From NCBI RefSeq assembly GCF_015354505.1, contig NZ_JACAFP010000011.1, positions 24,761-88,760 on the forward strand: 64,000 nt of DNA, read 5' to 3'. This document shows, in pieces, positions 16,801 to 24,426 of this stretch. The translations under genes were made by a program, and so were the position numbers. The DNA comes from Microbacterium sp. UFMG61. GTDB taxonomy: Bacteria; Actinomycetota; Actinomycetes; Actinomycetales; Microbacteriaceae. Every line of letters starts with the position of its first letter. Positions within the stretch are counted from its first letter, which is position 1. The notes beneath the pieces are model-generated. The model was given only the letters and a program-made list of their open reading frames with translations. It was not told where the DNA came from and made no database searches.

Positions 16801-16883
16801 GGGTCGAGGATAGCAATTCTGCGTACGTCCGTACCCATCTCTGTGCATCTGGCCTCGGACCCTGCCGATGACAGAATGGACGG

Positions 16884-18284
16884 ATGTCCCCGAACCCCCA
16901 CCGGCGACTGCTCGCCTCGATGCGCAGGATCCTGCACACCGACCCCTCCTCCGTCGCGCACACCGAGGCCATGCCCGTGATCGACGAGCGCACGGTGCCC
17001 CGCGTTCTCGATCTCGCGACGCGCATCGGCGAGGCGATGTTCGCGGTCGGCGCCTCGGCGCACGAGGTGACGCTCGCGATCATCCGGGTGTGCGATGCCT
17101 ACGGGATGCGCGGGGTGCAGGTCGACGTGACCTACAACTCCATCACCGTGTCGTTCCACCTGAGCGGCGAGGTCTGGCCCGAGACGCTCGTGCGGGTCGT
17201 GCGCGTCGCCGCCCCCGATCACGACAAGCTGCAGCGGGTGCAGGCACTCGTGGCCGACATCGCCGACGGGCTCGACCTCGAGTCGGCGCGCACGGCGTTC
17301 CGCGTCATCCGCCGGGTGCCGTTCCGCTATCAGCAGCCCGTCGTGGTCGTGGCGCGCGCACTGCTCGCGGTCGGCGTCAGCATCATGCTCGGCGCCTCGC
17401 CGATCATCGTCGGACTCACCTTCATCGCCGCGCTCGGAGCCGCCGTCACGCAGGCGGGTCTCGCGCGCATCCGGGTGCCGCTCTTCTTCAGCCAGATCGC
17501 GGGAGGACTCGTCACGACGGTCGTCGCCGTGGCGGTGTCGGCGCTCGGCGCGGCGGGAATCGAGCCCTTCGTCGGCATCCGCCCCTCGATCATCGTCGCC
17601 TCGGGAATCGTGCTCATGCTGGCCGGGCTCACGGTGGTGGGCGCCGCGCAGGACGCGATCGACGGGTTCGCCCTGACCGCCGGCGGTCGCATCCTCGACC
17701 TGACCATGCAGACGCTCGGCGTCGTGATCGGCATCCTCGTGGGCCTGCAGCTCGGCAGCGTGCTCGGGTTCACGATGGACCTCCCCGACGACCCCGCACC
17801 CTTCGGGCCCCTGCTGAACCAGTTCACGGGTGCCATCATCATCGCGGTCGCGGTCGCGGTGTTCAACGGAGCGGGAATCCGCATCATCCTGGTGAGCGCA
17901 CTGCTCAGCGCCATCACGATCGCCGGATACGCGGGCATGATCGCGCTGCAGCTGCAGCCGGCCGCCGCGAGCGCGATCGGCGCCCTGCTCGCGAGCTTCG
18001 TCGGGGTGCTGATCGCCCACAACCTGCACGTGCCGTCGGTCGCCGTGACGACGGCGGCGATCGTGCCGCTCGTGCCCGGAGTCGCGGTGTTCCAGGGTCT
18101 GCTCGAGATGGTGCACGCTGCCGGCACGGCGACGGGAGTGCTCGGCATCGGCGGCTCGCTGGTCGATGCGGTGGTGATCGGGATCGCCCTCGCATCGGGC
18201 GCCTCCCTCGGGCTGTATCTCGGCACCCCGGTGCGAGCCACGCTCAACGGCGTCACGAAGACACGCGCCCGCGCGCGGCGCTGA
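16884..18284 (+). CDS. thrE: threonine/serine exporter ThrE
   Basis: 466-residue membrane exporter of the ThrE family described in Corynebacterium, using proton motive force to expel threonine and serine. The N-terminal third (to about residue 140) is a soluble domain with the conserved GASAHEVTLAI and VQVDVTYNSITVSF stretches. Ten hydrophobic helices follow; the C-terminal half carries the second ThrE domain (LIAHNLHVPSVAVTTAAIVPLVPG). Length and domain order fit the single-chain actinobacterial form rather than the split ThrE/YjjB form. ATG 16884 is the first plausible start. It is monocistronic, with 157 bases to chaA. Confidence 0.92.
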   Translation: MSPNPHRRLLASMRRILHTDPSSVAHTEAMPVIDERTVPRVLDLATRIGEAMFAVGASAHEVTLAIIRVCDAYGMRGVQVDVTYNSITVSFHLSGEVWPETLVRVVRVAAPDHDKLQRVQALVADIADGLDLESARTAFRVIRRVPFRYQQPVVVVARALLAVGVSIMLGASPIIVGLTFIAALGAAVTQAGLARIRVPLFFSQIAGGLVTTVVAVAVSALGAAGIEPFVGIRPSIIVASGIVLMLAGLTVVGAAQDAIDGFALTAGGRILDLTMQTLGVVIGILVGLQLGSVLGFTMDLPDDPAPFGPLLNQFTGAIIIAVAVAVFNGAGIRIILVSALLSAITIAGYAGMIALQLQPAAASAIGALLASFVGVLIAHNLHVPSVAVTTAAIVPLVPGVAVFQGLLEMVHAAGTATGVLGIGGSLVDAVVIGIALASGASLGLYLGTPVRATLNGVTKTRARARR

Positions 18285-18441
18285 CCCTGCACAGCCCGTG
18301 ATCAGGCACTGACCTGCAGATGATCAGGTGCCGCGCACCCCGCTCGCGTACCATCGAGGCAGAACGCTGACACAGCACCGCGACCGGGACGACCCGGGCG
18401 CCTCTCTCATCGGGGACGGCCCCGCTTCGAAGGAGCTGCGG

Positions 18442-19614
18442 ATGTCTCACACCTCACAGACTCGACTGGTCGGCGCCACCGACATAGGACGTATCGTGCT
18501 CGGCTGGGGCGCCTTCGGCGTCCTGCTTCTCATCCATCCGGTGATCGCCGCTCCCGCACCCGCGCCGACGCTCATCGTCGCGCTCGCGGTCATCATCGCC
18601 GTGATCGTCGCGTGCGCCTTCGGCGTCGTCAAGCAGGCCGAAGCACTGGCCCACAAGCTCGGCGACCCGTACGGCTCGCTCGTGCTCACGCTCTCGATCG
18701 TGCTGATCGAGGTGATCCTGATCTCGGCGGTGATGCTCGGTCCGGGCGAGCACGCCACGATCGCCCGCGACTCGGTCATGGCCGTCGCGATGATCATCCT
18801 CAACCTGGTCATCGGACTCTGCCTGCTGCTCGGCGGTCTGCGCCGCGGCGCCATGGCCCACAACCGCACCGGCACCTCGGCCTATCTCGCGATGCTCATC
18901 GTGCTCGGATCCCTCGCCTTCGCCCTGCCCGCGCTGATCGGCGAGGCCGGGTCGTACACGCTCGGGCAGGCGATCCCGATCATCATCCTGACGCTCGCGC
19001 TCTACGCGTTCTTCCTCTACCGGCAGATGGGTGCCCAGGCGTCCGACTTCACCGAGGTCGACGAGCGGCTGCGCGCGGGCGCGGGTTCACCGGATGCGCT
19101 TTCGTCGGATGCGGATGCGGATGCGACATCGGGCGGGATCGTCGCGGTGCTTCGGGAGAACCGCCGCGAGGTCGTCACCCGGCTCGCACTGCTCGTCGTC
19201 ACCGTCGTGCCGATCGTCCTGCTGTCGCACGACATGGCCGCACTACTCGACGACGGACTCGGGCGTCTCGGTGCTCCCCCGGCCCTCGCCGGCGTGCTGA
19301 TCGCGATGATCGTCTTCCTGCCCGAGTCCATCACCTCGGTGAGAGCCGCTCTCGGCGGCGAGGCGCAGCGCGTGAACAACCTCTGCCACGGCGCCCTCGT
19401 CTCGACCGTCGGACTCACGATTCCCGCGGTGCTGATCATCGGGATGCTGACCGGGCAGACCGTGATCCTCGCCGAGTCGCCCGCGAACCTGCTGATGCTC
19501 GCCGTGACGCTGCTGCTGTCGGTGGCGACGTTCAGCGCGAAGCGCGTCACGGCGATGCACGGCGCGGCGCATCTGGTGACATTCGCGGCGTACGTGCTGA
19601 TCCTGTTCAGCTGA
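18442..19614 (+). CDS. chaA: Ca2+/Na+:H+ antiporter, ChaA type
   Basis: 390-residue cation/proton antiporter of the CaCA superfamily, in the cytoplasmic membrane. Two inverted alpha-repeat segments are visible: the first with GDPYGSLVLTLSIVLIEVILI (acidic Glu in the helix), the second with FLPESITSVRAALGGEAQRVNN. Together they supply the paired acidic residues that bind the cation. A hydrophilic loop between residues 200 and 235 contains an Asp/Ala-rich run (SSDADADATS). ATG 18442 follows AAGGAG by five bases. It ends 80 bases before the convergent LuxR-type gene. It probably exports Na+, K+ or Ca2+ at alkaline pH. Confidence 0.92.
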   Translation: MSHTSQTRLVGATDIGRIVLGWGAFGVLLLIHPVIAAPAPAPTLIVALAVIIAVIVACAFGVVKQAEALAHKLGDPYGSLVLTLSIVLIEVILISAVMLGPGEHATIARDSVMAVAMIILNLVIGLCLLLGGLRRGAMAHNRTGTSAYLAMLIVLGSLAFALPALIGEAGSYTLGQAIPIIILTLALYAFFLYRQMGAQASDFTEVDERLRAGAGSPDALSSDADADATSGGIVAVLRENRREVVTRLALLVVTVVPIVLLSHDMAALLDDGLGRLGAPPALAGVLIAMIVFLPESITSVRAALGGEAQRVNNLCHGALVSTVGLTIPAVLIIGMLTGQTVILAESPANLLMLAVTLLLSVATFSAKRVTAMHGAAHLVTFAAYVLILFS

Positions 19615-19666
19615 AATCCGCGTCGTTCTCGCGCTGACCGACATCTGCCCGACAGGAGGGGTCGAC

Positions 19667-19682
19667 CCACCCGTTCGGGTAG
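19667..19682. promoter_or_regulatory. palindromic box, copy 1 (downstream of the LuxR-type gene)
   Basis: CCACCCGTTCGGGTAG, 7-base arms with one mismatch around TT. It shares the 16-base core ACCCGTTCGRGTAGTC (one mismatch) with the box at 20592-20607. It lies in the convergent gap between chaA and the LuxR-type gene. Confidence 0.5.
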
Positions 19683-19694
19683 TCACACCGATCG

Positions 19695-20570
19695 TCAGCC
19701 GCGAACCACGGCCGCGAGCTCGGCGCGCGAGGTCGCACCGGATTTGCGCAGCAGGTTGGAGACGTGGAACTTGACGGTGTTCTCGCTCACACCCAGGCTC
19801 GCGGCGATCTCACGATTGCGTCGGCCGGACGCGACGAGGCGAAGCACATCTCGTTCGCGAGGGCTCGCATCGATCGCGTCGGGGAGCTCGTCGGGTTCCG
19901 CGGGCGGATCGAGCGGCAGTCGGATGCTGACCTCGGAGCCCCACCCCGGCGTCGATGCGACCGACAGGTCTCCGGTGAGGGATGACACCTGCTCGGCGAT
20001 CGGGCGCAGAACGTCGTCGTGCGGCGTGAGCTCGCCGCTGCCGTCATCACGGATCGCGATGAGCAGGTTGAGCCCATCGCAGTCCCACTGGATGCGCACG
20101 CGTCGGGTCTCGCCGCGGTCGACGATCGCCAGCACCGTGCTGCGCACGATCGAACGGGCCGAGTGGGCGATCTCGCCGGGCAGGGCGCGCCCGTTCGCGG
20201 GCGGTTCGACGAACTGCACATCGAGCTCGCTGAAACGCACGAGCGGACGCAGGTCGCTCTGCAGGCGCTCGAACGCCCCGGTCACGGGTTCGAGCCCGGA
20301 TCCCAGCTCGTCGTTCAGCGTGCGCAGACCGACGAGGGCTCCCGCCGCGACATCGACGGCGATGGTCCGGGCGGACCGATCGTCGAGGCGCGGGGAGCGC
20401 AGGGTCGCGAGCAGCGATTCGAGGGTCAGAGCGTAGCGGTCACGCTGCTCGGCGAGGGCTCGAGCATGATCCGCGGCCACGCGACGCGAGGTGGGGTTCG
20501 TGGTCTCGATCGGGCTCGTGGTCTCGGTCGGGCTCGTGGTGTCGGTCGGGGCTGTCGCGTCCGCGGTCAT
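19695..20570 (-). CDS. ATPase-LuxR fusion transcriptional regulator
   Basis: 291-residue regulator with an unusual build. Residues 1-30 hold a Thr/Pro/Ser-rich repeat (TTSPTETTSPIETTNP). Residues about 85-215 resemble a GHKL/HATPase domain of a sensor kinase, with a DDGSG G1 box and a GWGSEVSIRLPL G2 box. Residues 230-291 are a NarL/LuxR-type helix-turn-helix (SPRERDVLRLVASGRRNREIAASLG...). There is no phospho-acceptor His box of the usual kind, no receiver domain, and the N box is degenerate, so it is probably a one-component nucleotide-responsive regulator. It is divergent from hxlB across 94 bases and likely controls hxlBA. Two matching palindromes flank it. Confidence 0.82.
   Translation of the reverse strand: MTADATAPTDTTSPTETTSPIETTNPTSRRVAADHARALAEQRDRYALTLESLLATLRSPRLDDRSARTIAVDVAAGALVGLRTLNDELGSGLEPVTGAFERLQSDLRPLVRFSELDVQFVEPPANGRALPGEIAHSARSIVRSTVLAIVDRGETRRVRIQWDCDGLNLLIAIRDDGSGELTPHDDVLRPIAEQVSSLTGDLSVASTPGWGSEVSIRLPLDPPAEPDELPDAIDASPRERDVLRLVASGRRNREIAASLGVSENTVKFHVSNLLRKSGATSRAELAAVVRG
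20495..20548. repeat. three 18-base tandem repeats in the regulator's 5' end
   Basis: Three near-identical 18-base units (20495-20512, 20513-20530, 20531-20548; for example GGCTCGTGGTCTCGGTCG) encode the repeated Thr-Thr-Ser-Pro-[TI]-Glu/Asp hexapeptide near the N-terminus of the LuxR-type regulator. In-frame unit length means copy number could vary without a frameshift. Confidence 0.85.
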
Positions 20571-20591
20571 AGCCCCCTACTCTAATCCGAC

Positions 20592-20607
20592 CTACCCGTT
20601 CGAGTAG
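20592..20607. promoter_or_regulatory. palindromic box, copy 2 (divergent promoter of hxlB)
   Basis: CTACCCGTTCGAGTAG, arms CTACCCG/CGAGTAG with one mismatch around TT, in the 94-base gap between the LuxR-type regulator and hxlB. It is the likely operator for divergent and autogenous control. Confidence 0.6.
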
Positions 20608-20664
20608 TCGATTCCATTCGGATGCAGGAGCGCGGGGCCGAGCGCGGAGGTCGATAGTGGAGGG

Positions 20665-21246
20665 ATGACGACCTCCGCCACCATCTCGACCGGCGCCGCG
20701 ATCTCCCTCATCGCGAACGAAGTGCTTCGCGCCGCGGAGCGCACCGGCGTCGCATCCGCCCGCAGCCTCGACGATCTCGCCGACCTGATCGACGGTGCTC
20801 CCCGCGTCTTCGTGATCGGAGCCGGTCGCTCGGGCATCGCCCTGCGGATGACCACCATGCGACTGATGCACCTGGGCCTCGACGTGCATCTGGTCGGTGA
20901 GGTCACCACCCCGGCGATCACCGCCGGCGACGTGCTGATCACCGCGAGCGGCTCCGGAACCACCGACTCGATCGTGCGCGCGGCGCAGCGTGCGAAATCC
21001 GTGGGCGCCCGCATCGGTGTGGTCACCACCGCCGAGGACTCCCCCCTCGCGGCCCTGGCCGATGTCTGCGTCGTCGTGCCCGCCGCACAGAAGCTCGACC
21101 GATCGGCGACCGCCTCGGCGCAATACGCCGGTGGGCTGTTCGAGCAGGTCGTCGTCGTGATCGGCGACGGACTCTTCCACTCACTGTGGCAGCGGCGGGG
21201 GTCGTCAGCCGACGAGCTGTGGGAGCGCCACTCGAATCTCGAGTGA
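20665..21246 (+). CDS. hxlB: 6-phospho-3-hexuloisomerase
   Basis: 193-residue SIS-domain isomerase that converts 3-hexulose 6-phosphate (D-arabino-hex-3-ulose 6-phosphate) to fructose 6-phosphate in the ribulose monophosphate pathway, cytosolic tetramer. The sugar-binding SIS motifs are visible: VFVIGAGRSG (about residues 48-57), LITASGSGTT, and the C-terminal catalytic region with FEQVVVVIGD. Length is typical (about 180-200). ATG 20665 follows GGAGGG directly. It is followed 79 bases later by hxlA and is divergent from the ATPase-LuxR regulator. Confidence 0.93.
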   Translation: MTTSATISTGAAISLIANEVLRAAERTGVASARSLDDLADLIDGAPRVFVIGAGRSGIALRMTTMRLMHLGLDVHLVGEVTTPAITAGDVLITASGSGTTDSIVRAAQRAKSVGARIGVVTTAEDSPLAALADVCVVVPAAQKLDRSATASAQYAGGLFEQVVVVIGDGLFHSLWQRRGSSADELWERHSNLE

Positions 21247-21325
21247 GCGCCTCGTCCCTCTCTTCCCTCTCACTCACCTCGATCCGTCGATCCCGATCGA
21301 CACCCTCACCAGAACGGAACACACC

Positions 21326-21949
21326 ATGAAGCTGCAGTTCGCCATCGACACCCTGAGCACCGAGAAGGCTCTGGAGCTGGCCGCGGCCGCCGCGCCGCAC
21401 GTCGACATCCTCGAGCTCGGCACCCCGCTCATCAAGAGCGAGGGCCTCTCGGCCATCACCGCCCTCAAGAACGCGCACCCCGACAAGATCATCTTCGCCG
21501 ACCTCAAGACGATGGATGCCGGCGAGCTCGAGGCCGACATCGCCTTCGGCGCCGGGGCCGACCTGGTCACCGTGCTCGGCGCCGCAGACGACAGCACCAT
21601 CGCGGGTGCCGTCAAGGCCGCGACCACGCACGGCAAGGGCATCGTCGTCGACCTGATCGGCGTGGCCGACAAGCCCGCGCGCGCTCAGCAGGTCATCGCC
21701 CTCGGCGCGGAGTTCGTCGAGATGCACGCCGGACTCGATGAGCAGGCGCAGGAGGGCTACTCCCTCGACAGCCTGCTGACCGACGGCACCTCGGCGGGAG
21801 TGCCGTTCTCGGTCGCCGGCGGCGTCAACGCCTCGAGCATCGCAGCCGTGCAGTCGTCGGGCGCGAGCATCGCGGTCGCGGGCAGCGCGATCTACTCGGC
21901 ACCGAACGTCGGCGAGGCCGCTGCGGAGCTGCGCGCTGCGATCGCCTGA
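21326..21949 (+). CDS. hxlA: 3-hexulose-6-phosphate synthase
   Basis: 207-residue orotidine-phosphate-decarboxylase-fold aldolase that condenses formaldehyde with ribulose 5-phosphate, Mg2+-dependent, cytosolic. Key segments are LQFAIDTL (substrate Asp8), ILELGTPLIKSEG, the DLK-x-MD catalytic motif (FADLKTMD), and the phosphate loop VAGGVNASS with VAGSAIYSA. Full length for the family. With hxlB it forms the two-step formaldehyde-fixing segment; in heterotrophs this serves detoxification or, in reverse, ribulose 5-phosphate supply. The operon ends at a strong hairpin. Confidence 0.95.
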   Translation: MKLQFAIDTLSTEKALELAAAAAPHVDILELGTPLIKSEGLSAITALKNAHPDKIIFADLKTMDAGELEADIAFGAGADLVTVLGAADDSTIAGAVKAATTHGKGIVVDLIGVADKPARAQQVIALGAEFVEMHAGLDEQAQEGYSLDSLLTDGTSAGVPFSVAGGVNASSIAAVQSSGASIAVAGSAIYSAPNVGEAAAELRAAIA

Positions 21950-21967
21950 CACCGGCGAGAAGCATAC

Positions 21968-22005
21968 GAACCGCGGATGGGAGCGTCGGCTCCTGTCCGC
22001 GGTTC
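21968..22005. terminator. two-part hairpin terminator, bidirectional
   Basis: Outer perfect 10-base arms GAACCGCGGA (21968-21977) and TCCGCGGTTC (21996-22005) enclose an inner 5-base stem GGAGC/GCTCC with a GTCG tetraloop. It is placed between the convergent hxlA stop (21949) and gluconate kinase stop (22061). Confidence 0.85.
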
Positions 22006-22060
22006 TGCGTCTGTTCCCGGGGAGGTTCCGGCTGAGGCGACCGGATCGGGTGACCGACGC

Positions 22061-22594
22061 TCAGCGACCGGTGAGTGCAGGAGCCGCACGGATCGCGCGC
22101 TCGGCGACCCCGGTGATGGCATCCACGCTCTGCGCGGCACTCACGACGAGCCCGCTCTCGTCCGTGCCGAGGGGCTCGAGTGTGGCGAGTTGCGAGTCGA
22201 GCAGCGAGAGGGGCATGAAGTGCTCGGACCGCACGACCATCCGCTGCGCGAGAACCTGCTTCGTCGCTTCGAGGTGCACGAAGAACACGTCGGGCGCATG
22301 GCGTCGCAGCACGTCGCGATACGACGCCTTGAGCGCGGAGCACGCCACGACCAGCCCCGTGAGGCGATGCCGGGCGAGCTCCTCACCGACGATCGCCAGC
22401 CAGGGCGCTCGGTCGTCGTCGGTGAGCGGGACACCACGAGACATCTTCTCGACGTTCGCCGCGGGATGCAGATCATCCGCGTCTCGGAAGGGAACGCGCA
22501 GCCGATCGGCGAGCGCCGCTCCGGTCGTCGACTTTCCGCACCCGGACACTCCCATGACCACGACCAGCGGACCCGATATGATCGCCGCACTCAC
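22061..22594 (-). CDS. gntK: gluconate kinase
   Basis: 177-residue P-loop kinase that phosphorylates D-gluconate to 6-phosphogluconate with ATP, cytosolic. The Walker A sequence GVSGCGKST lies at residues 15-23. The FRDADDLHP substrate segment and the conserved ACSALKASYRDVLR and SEHFMPLSLLDSQLATLE stretches are family signatures. GTG 22594 overlaps the upstream stop by four bases, so it is the last gene of the ten-gene catabolic operon. It delivers the product of the idonate/gluconate steps into the pentose phosphate or Entner-Doudoroff routes. Confidence 0.93.
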   Translation of the reverse strand: MSAAIISGPLVVVMGVSGCGKSTTGAALADRLRVPFRDADDLHPAANVEKMSRGVPLTDDDRAPWLAIVGEELARHRLTGLVVACSALKASYRDVLRRHAPDVFFVHLEATKQVLAQRMVVRSEHFMPLSLLDSQLATLEPLGTDESGLVVSAAQSVDAITGVAERAIRAAPALTGR

Positions 22595-23631
22595 CGTGCA
22601 CGACCGAACTGCAGGAGGACCTTGCTCGATTCCGTCGCATCCGCCGCGATCTCGAACGCCGCGGCGGCCGAACGCCAGGGCTTCACGTGGCTGATCACGG
22701 GCGCGATGTGCAGGGCCCCCGCGGCGAGCGCGGCGATCACCTCGTCGATCTCGTCGTTGAAGCGGAACGACCCCAGCAGGTCGAGTTCCTTCGCGATCGC
22801 GAGGGCGACCTGCACGGGCTGCGGGCCGCTGGGCAGCAGGCCCACCATCGCCACGACTCCGCCACGCGTCGCCGCACGGATCGCCGTGTCGAGGCCCCGA
22901 TGACTGCCTGAGGACTCGACGACGACGTCGGCATCGATCGCCGCGACATCCGCCTCATCGGGCTGCTTCAGCGCGATGTCGGCACCGAGTTCCTGCGCGA
23001 CACGGAGCGGGCGGTCGTGCAGATCCACTGCCGTGATGTGCCGCGCCCCACGGGCCTTGAGCACCGCGATCGTCAACAGACCGATGGGCCCGCAGCCGAC
23101 GACCAGCGCCGACAGGCCTGTGACATCGCCGATCCTATTGACGGCGTGCCAGGCGACGCTCGCGGGCTCGATGAGTGCGGCATCCTTCAGATCGACGCCC
23201 TCCGGCAGAGTGCGCAGCATCCGGGTCGGCATCGCCACCCGGTGCGCGAACGCACCGTCTCGATGCGGGAACCGGGCGGCCGATCCGAGGTACCCGCCAC
23301 CTGAGATGTTCGGCCGATCGACCGGGTGGCGCACGTACTCCTTCGCCGGTGTCGCCGGATGCACGGCGACGCGTGCGCCCTCCCACGGACCGCTGCCGTC
23401 GGCGGCGGCACGGCTCACGACTCCGACGACCTCGTGTCCGAGCACCATCGGCGCGCGCAGGACCGACTCTCCGGCAGCGCCGTGCGTCCAGTAGTGCAGA
23501 TCCGAGCCGCAGATGCCGCCGTAGACCACGTCGACGACAGCCTCGTCGGGTGCGGGAACGGGCTCGGCGATCTCGTCGATGCGAAGGTCACCGGCCTCGT
23601 GGATCACGATCGCGTGCGGTGCGGTGGTCAT
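22591..23631 (-). CDS. idnD: L-idonate 5-dehydrogenase-like zinc dehydrogenase
   Basis: 346-residue medium-chain zinc dehydrogenase. The catalytic-zinc signature (GGICGSDLHYW...GHEVVG), the IEPASVAWHAVNR segment and the Rossmann motif VVGCGPIGLL are clear. The four-cysteine structural-zinc loop is replaced by a shorter one without clustered cysteines (the stretch around HPATPAKEYVRHP), as in idonate/sorbitol-type members. With the SDR just upstream and gluconate kinase just downstream it reproduces the E. coli idnD-idnO-idnK set: L-idonate to 5-ketogluconate to gluconate to 6-phosphogluconate. It overlaps the SDR by one base (TGATG) and the kinase by four. The exact sugar acid is inferred from context. 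Confidence 0.85.
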   Translation of the reverse strand: MTTAPHAIVIHEAGDLRIDEIAEPVPAPDEAVVDVVYGGICGSDLHYWTHGAAGESVLRAPMVLGHEVVGVVSRAAADGSGPWEGARVAVHPATPAKEYVRHPVDRPNISGGGYLGSAARFPHRDGAFAHRVAMPTRMLRTLPEGVDLKDAALIEPASVAWHAVNRIGDVTGLSALVVGCGPIGLLTIAVLKARGARHITAVDLHDRPLRVAQELGADIALKQPDEADVAAIDADVVVESSGSHRGLDTAIRAATRGGVVAMVGLLPSGPQPVQVALAIAKELDLLGSFRFNDEIDEVIAALAAGALHIAPVISHVKPWRSAAAAFEIAADATESSKVLLQFGRAR

Positions 23632-24398
23632 CAGACGACCGCCGTCATGCCGCCGTCGACGAACACGACCTGTCCCGTCACGAAGCGCGATGCGTCCGAC
23701 GCGAGCCACACCACCGCACCGCCGATGTCCTCGGGTTCTCCCCACCGCCCGACGGGCGTGCGACCGAGGACCCAGGCGTTGAAGTCCGGATCGTCGACGA
23801 GCGCCTGCGTGAGCTCGGTGCGGATGTACCCCGGTGCCACACCGTTCACCCGCACTCCGCTTCCCGCCCACTCAGCGGTCATCGCCTTGGTGAGATTGCG
23901 CAGGCCGCCCTTGGCGGCCGTGTACGCGCCGATGGTCGGGCGGGCGAGGTCGGTCTGCACGGAGCAGATGTTGACGATCGCGCCACTCCCCCGCTCGACC
24001 ATCGCACGCGCCGCAGTCCTCCCCACGAGGAAAGCGCTCGTCAGATCGGTGCGGATCACACGCTCCCAGTTCTCGAGACTCACCTCGAGCATCGGCTCCC
24101 GGTGCTGCAGACCGGCGTTGTTCACGAGGATGTCGATCGGCCCGATGGCCTCGATGCCCCGGATGCCGTCGACGACCGACGCCTCGTCGGTCACGTCGAA
24201 CGCTGACGTAGACACCGCATCGGCGCCGAACTCGTCCGCGAGCGGCGCCGCAGCAGCGGCGACCCCCGCGGCAGCGCGGCCGTGGATGACGACGTGGGCG
24301 CCGCTCTCGAGGAGCGACCGTGCGATCGCGAGGCCGATGCCGCGGCTCGACCCTGTGACGAGGGCGCGGCGACCGGTGAGGTCGAACGGGTTGGTCAT
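23631..24398 (-). CDS. idnO: SDR oxidoreductase, gluconate 5-dehydrogenase-like
   Basis: 255-residue classical short-chain dehydrogenase. The cofactor motif TGSSRGIG is at about residues 15-22, NNAG near 90, the catalytic Ser in the VNICSVQ region and the Tyr-x3-Lys pair in YTAAKGG. Closest in style to gluconate 5-dehydrogenases (FDLTGRRALVTGSSRGIG, ending VDGG). It probably reduces 5-ketogluconate to gluconate with NADPH, fitting the idnD-like and kinase genes that follow. ATG 24398 is 28 bases after the hydroxyacid dehydrogenase stop. Confidence 0.86.
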   Translation of the reverse strand: MTNPFDLTGRRALVTGSSRGIGLAIARSLLESGAHVVIHGRAAAGVAAAAAPLADEFGADAVSTSAFDVTDEASVVDGIRGIEAIGPIDILVNNAGLQHREPMLEVSLENWERVIRTDLTSAFLVGRTAARAMVERGSGAIVNICSVQTDLARPTIGAYTAAKGGLRNLTKAMTAEWAGSGVRVNGVAPGYIRTELTQALVDDPDFNAWVLGRTPVGRWGEPEDIGGAVVWLASDASRFVTGQVVFVDGGMTAVV

Positions 24399-24426
24399 GA
24401 TCTCTCCGTTGCTGATCAGTGGACGG

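Noticed and set aside
18290..18350. Repeated GATCAGG with imperfect hairpin between thrE and chaA
   Set aside because: The stem needs several unpaired bases; not strong enough to call a terminator or operator.
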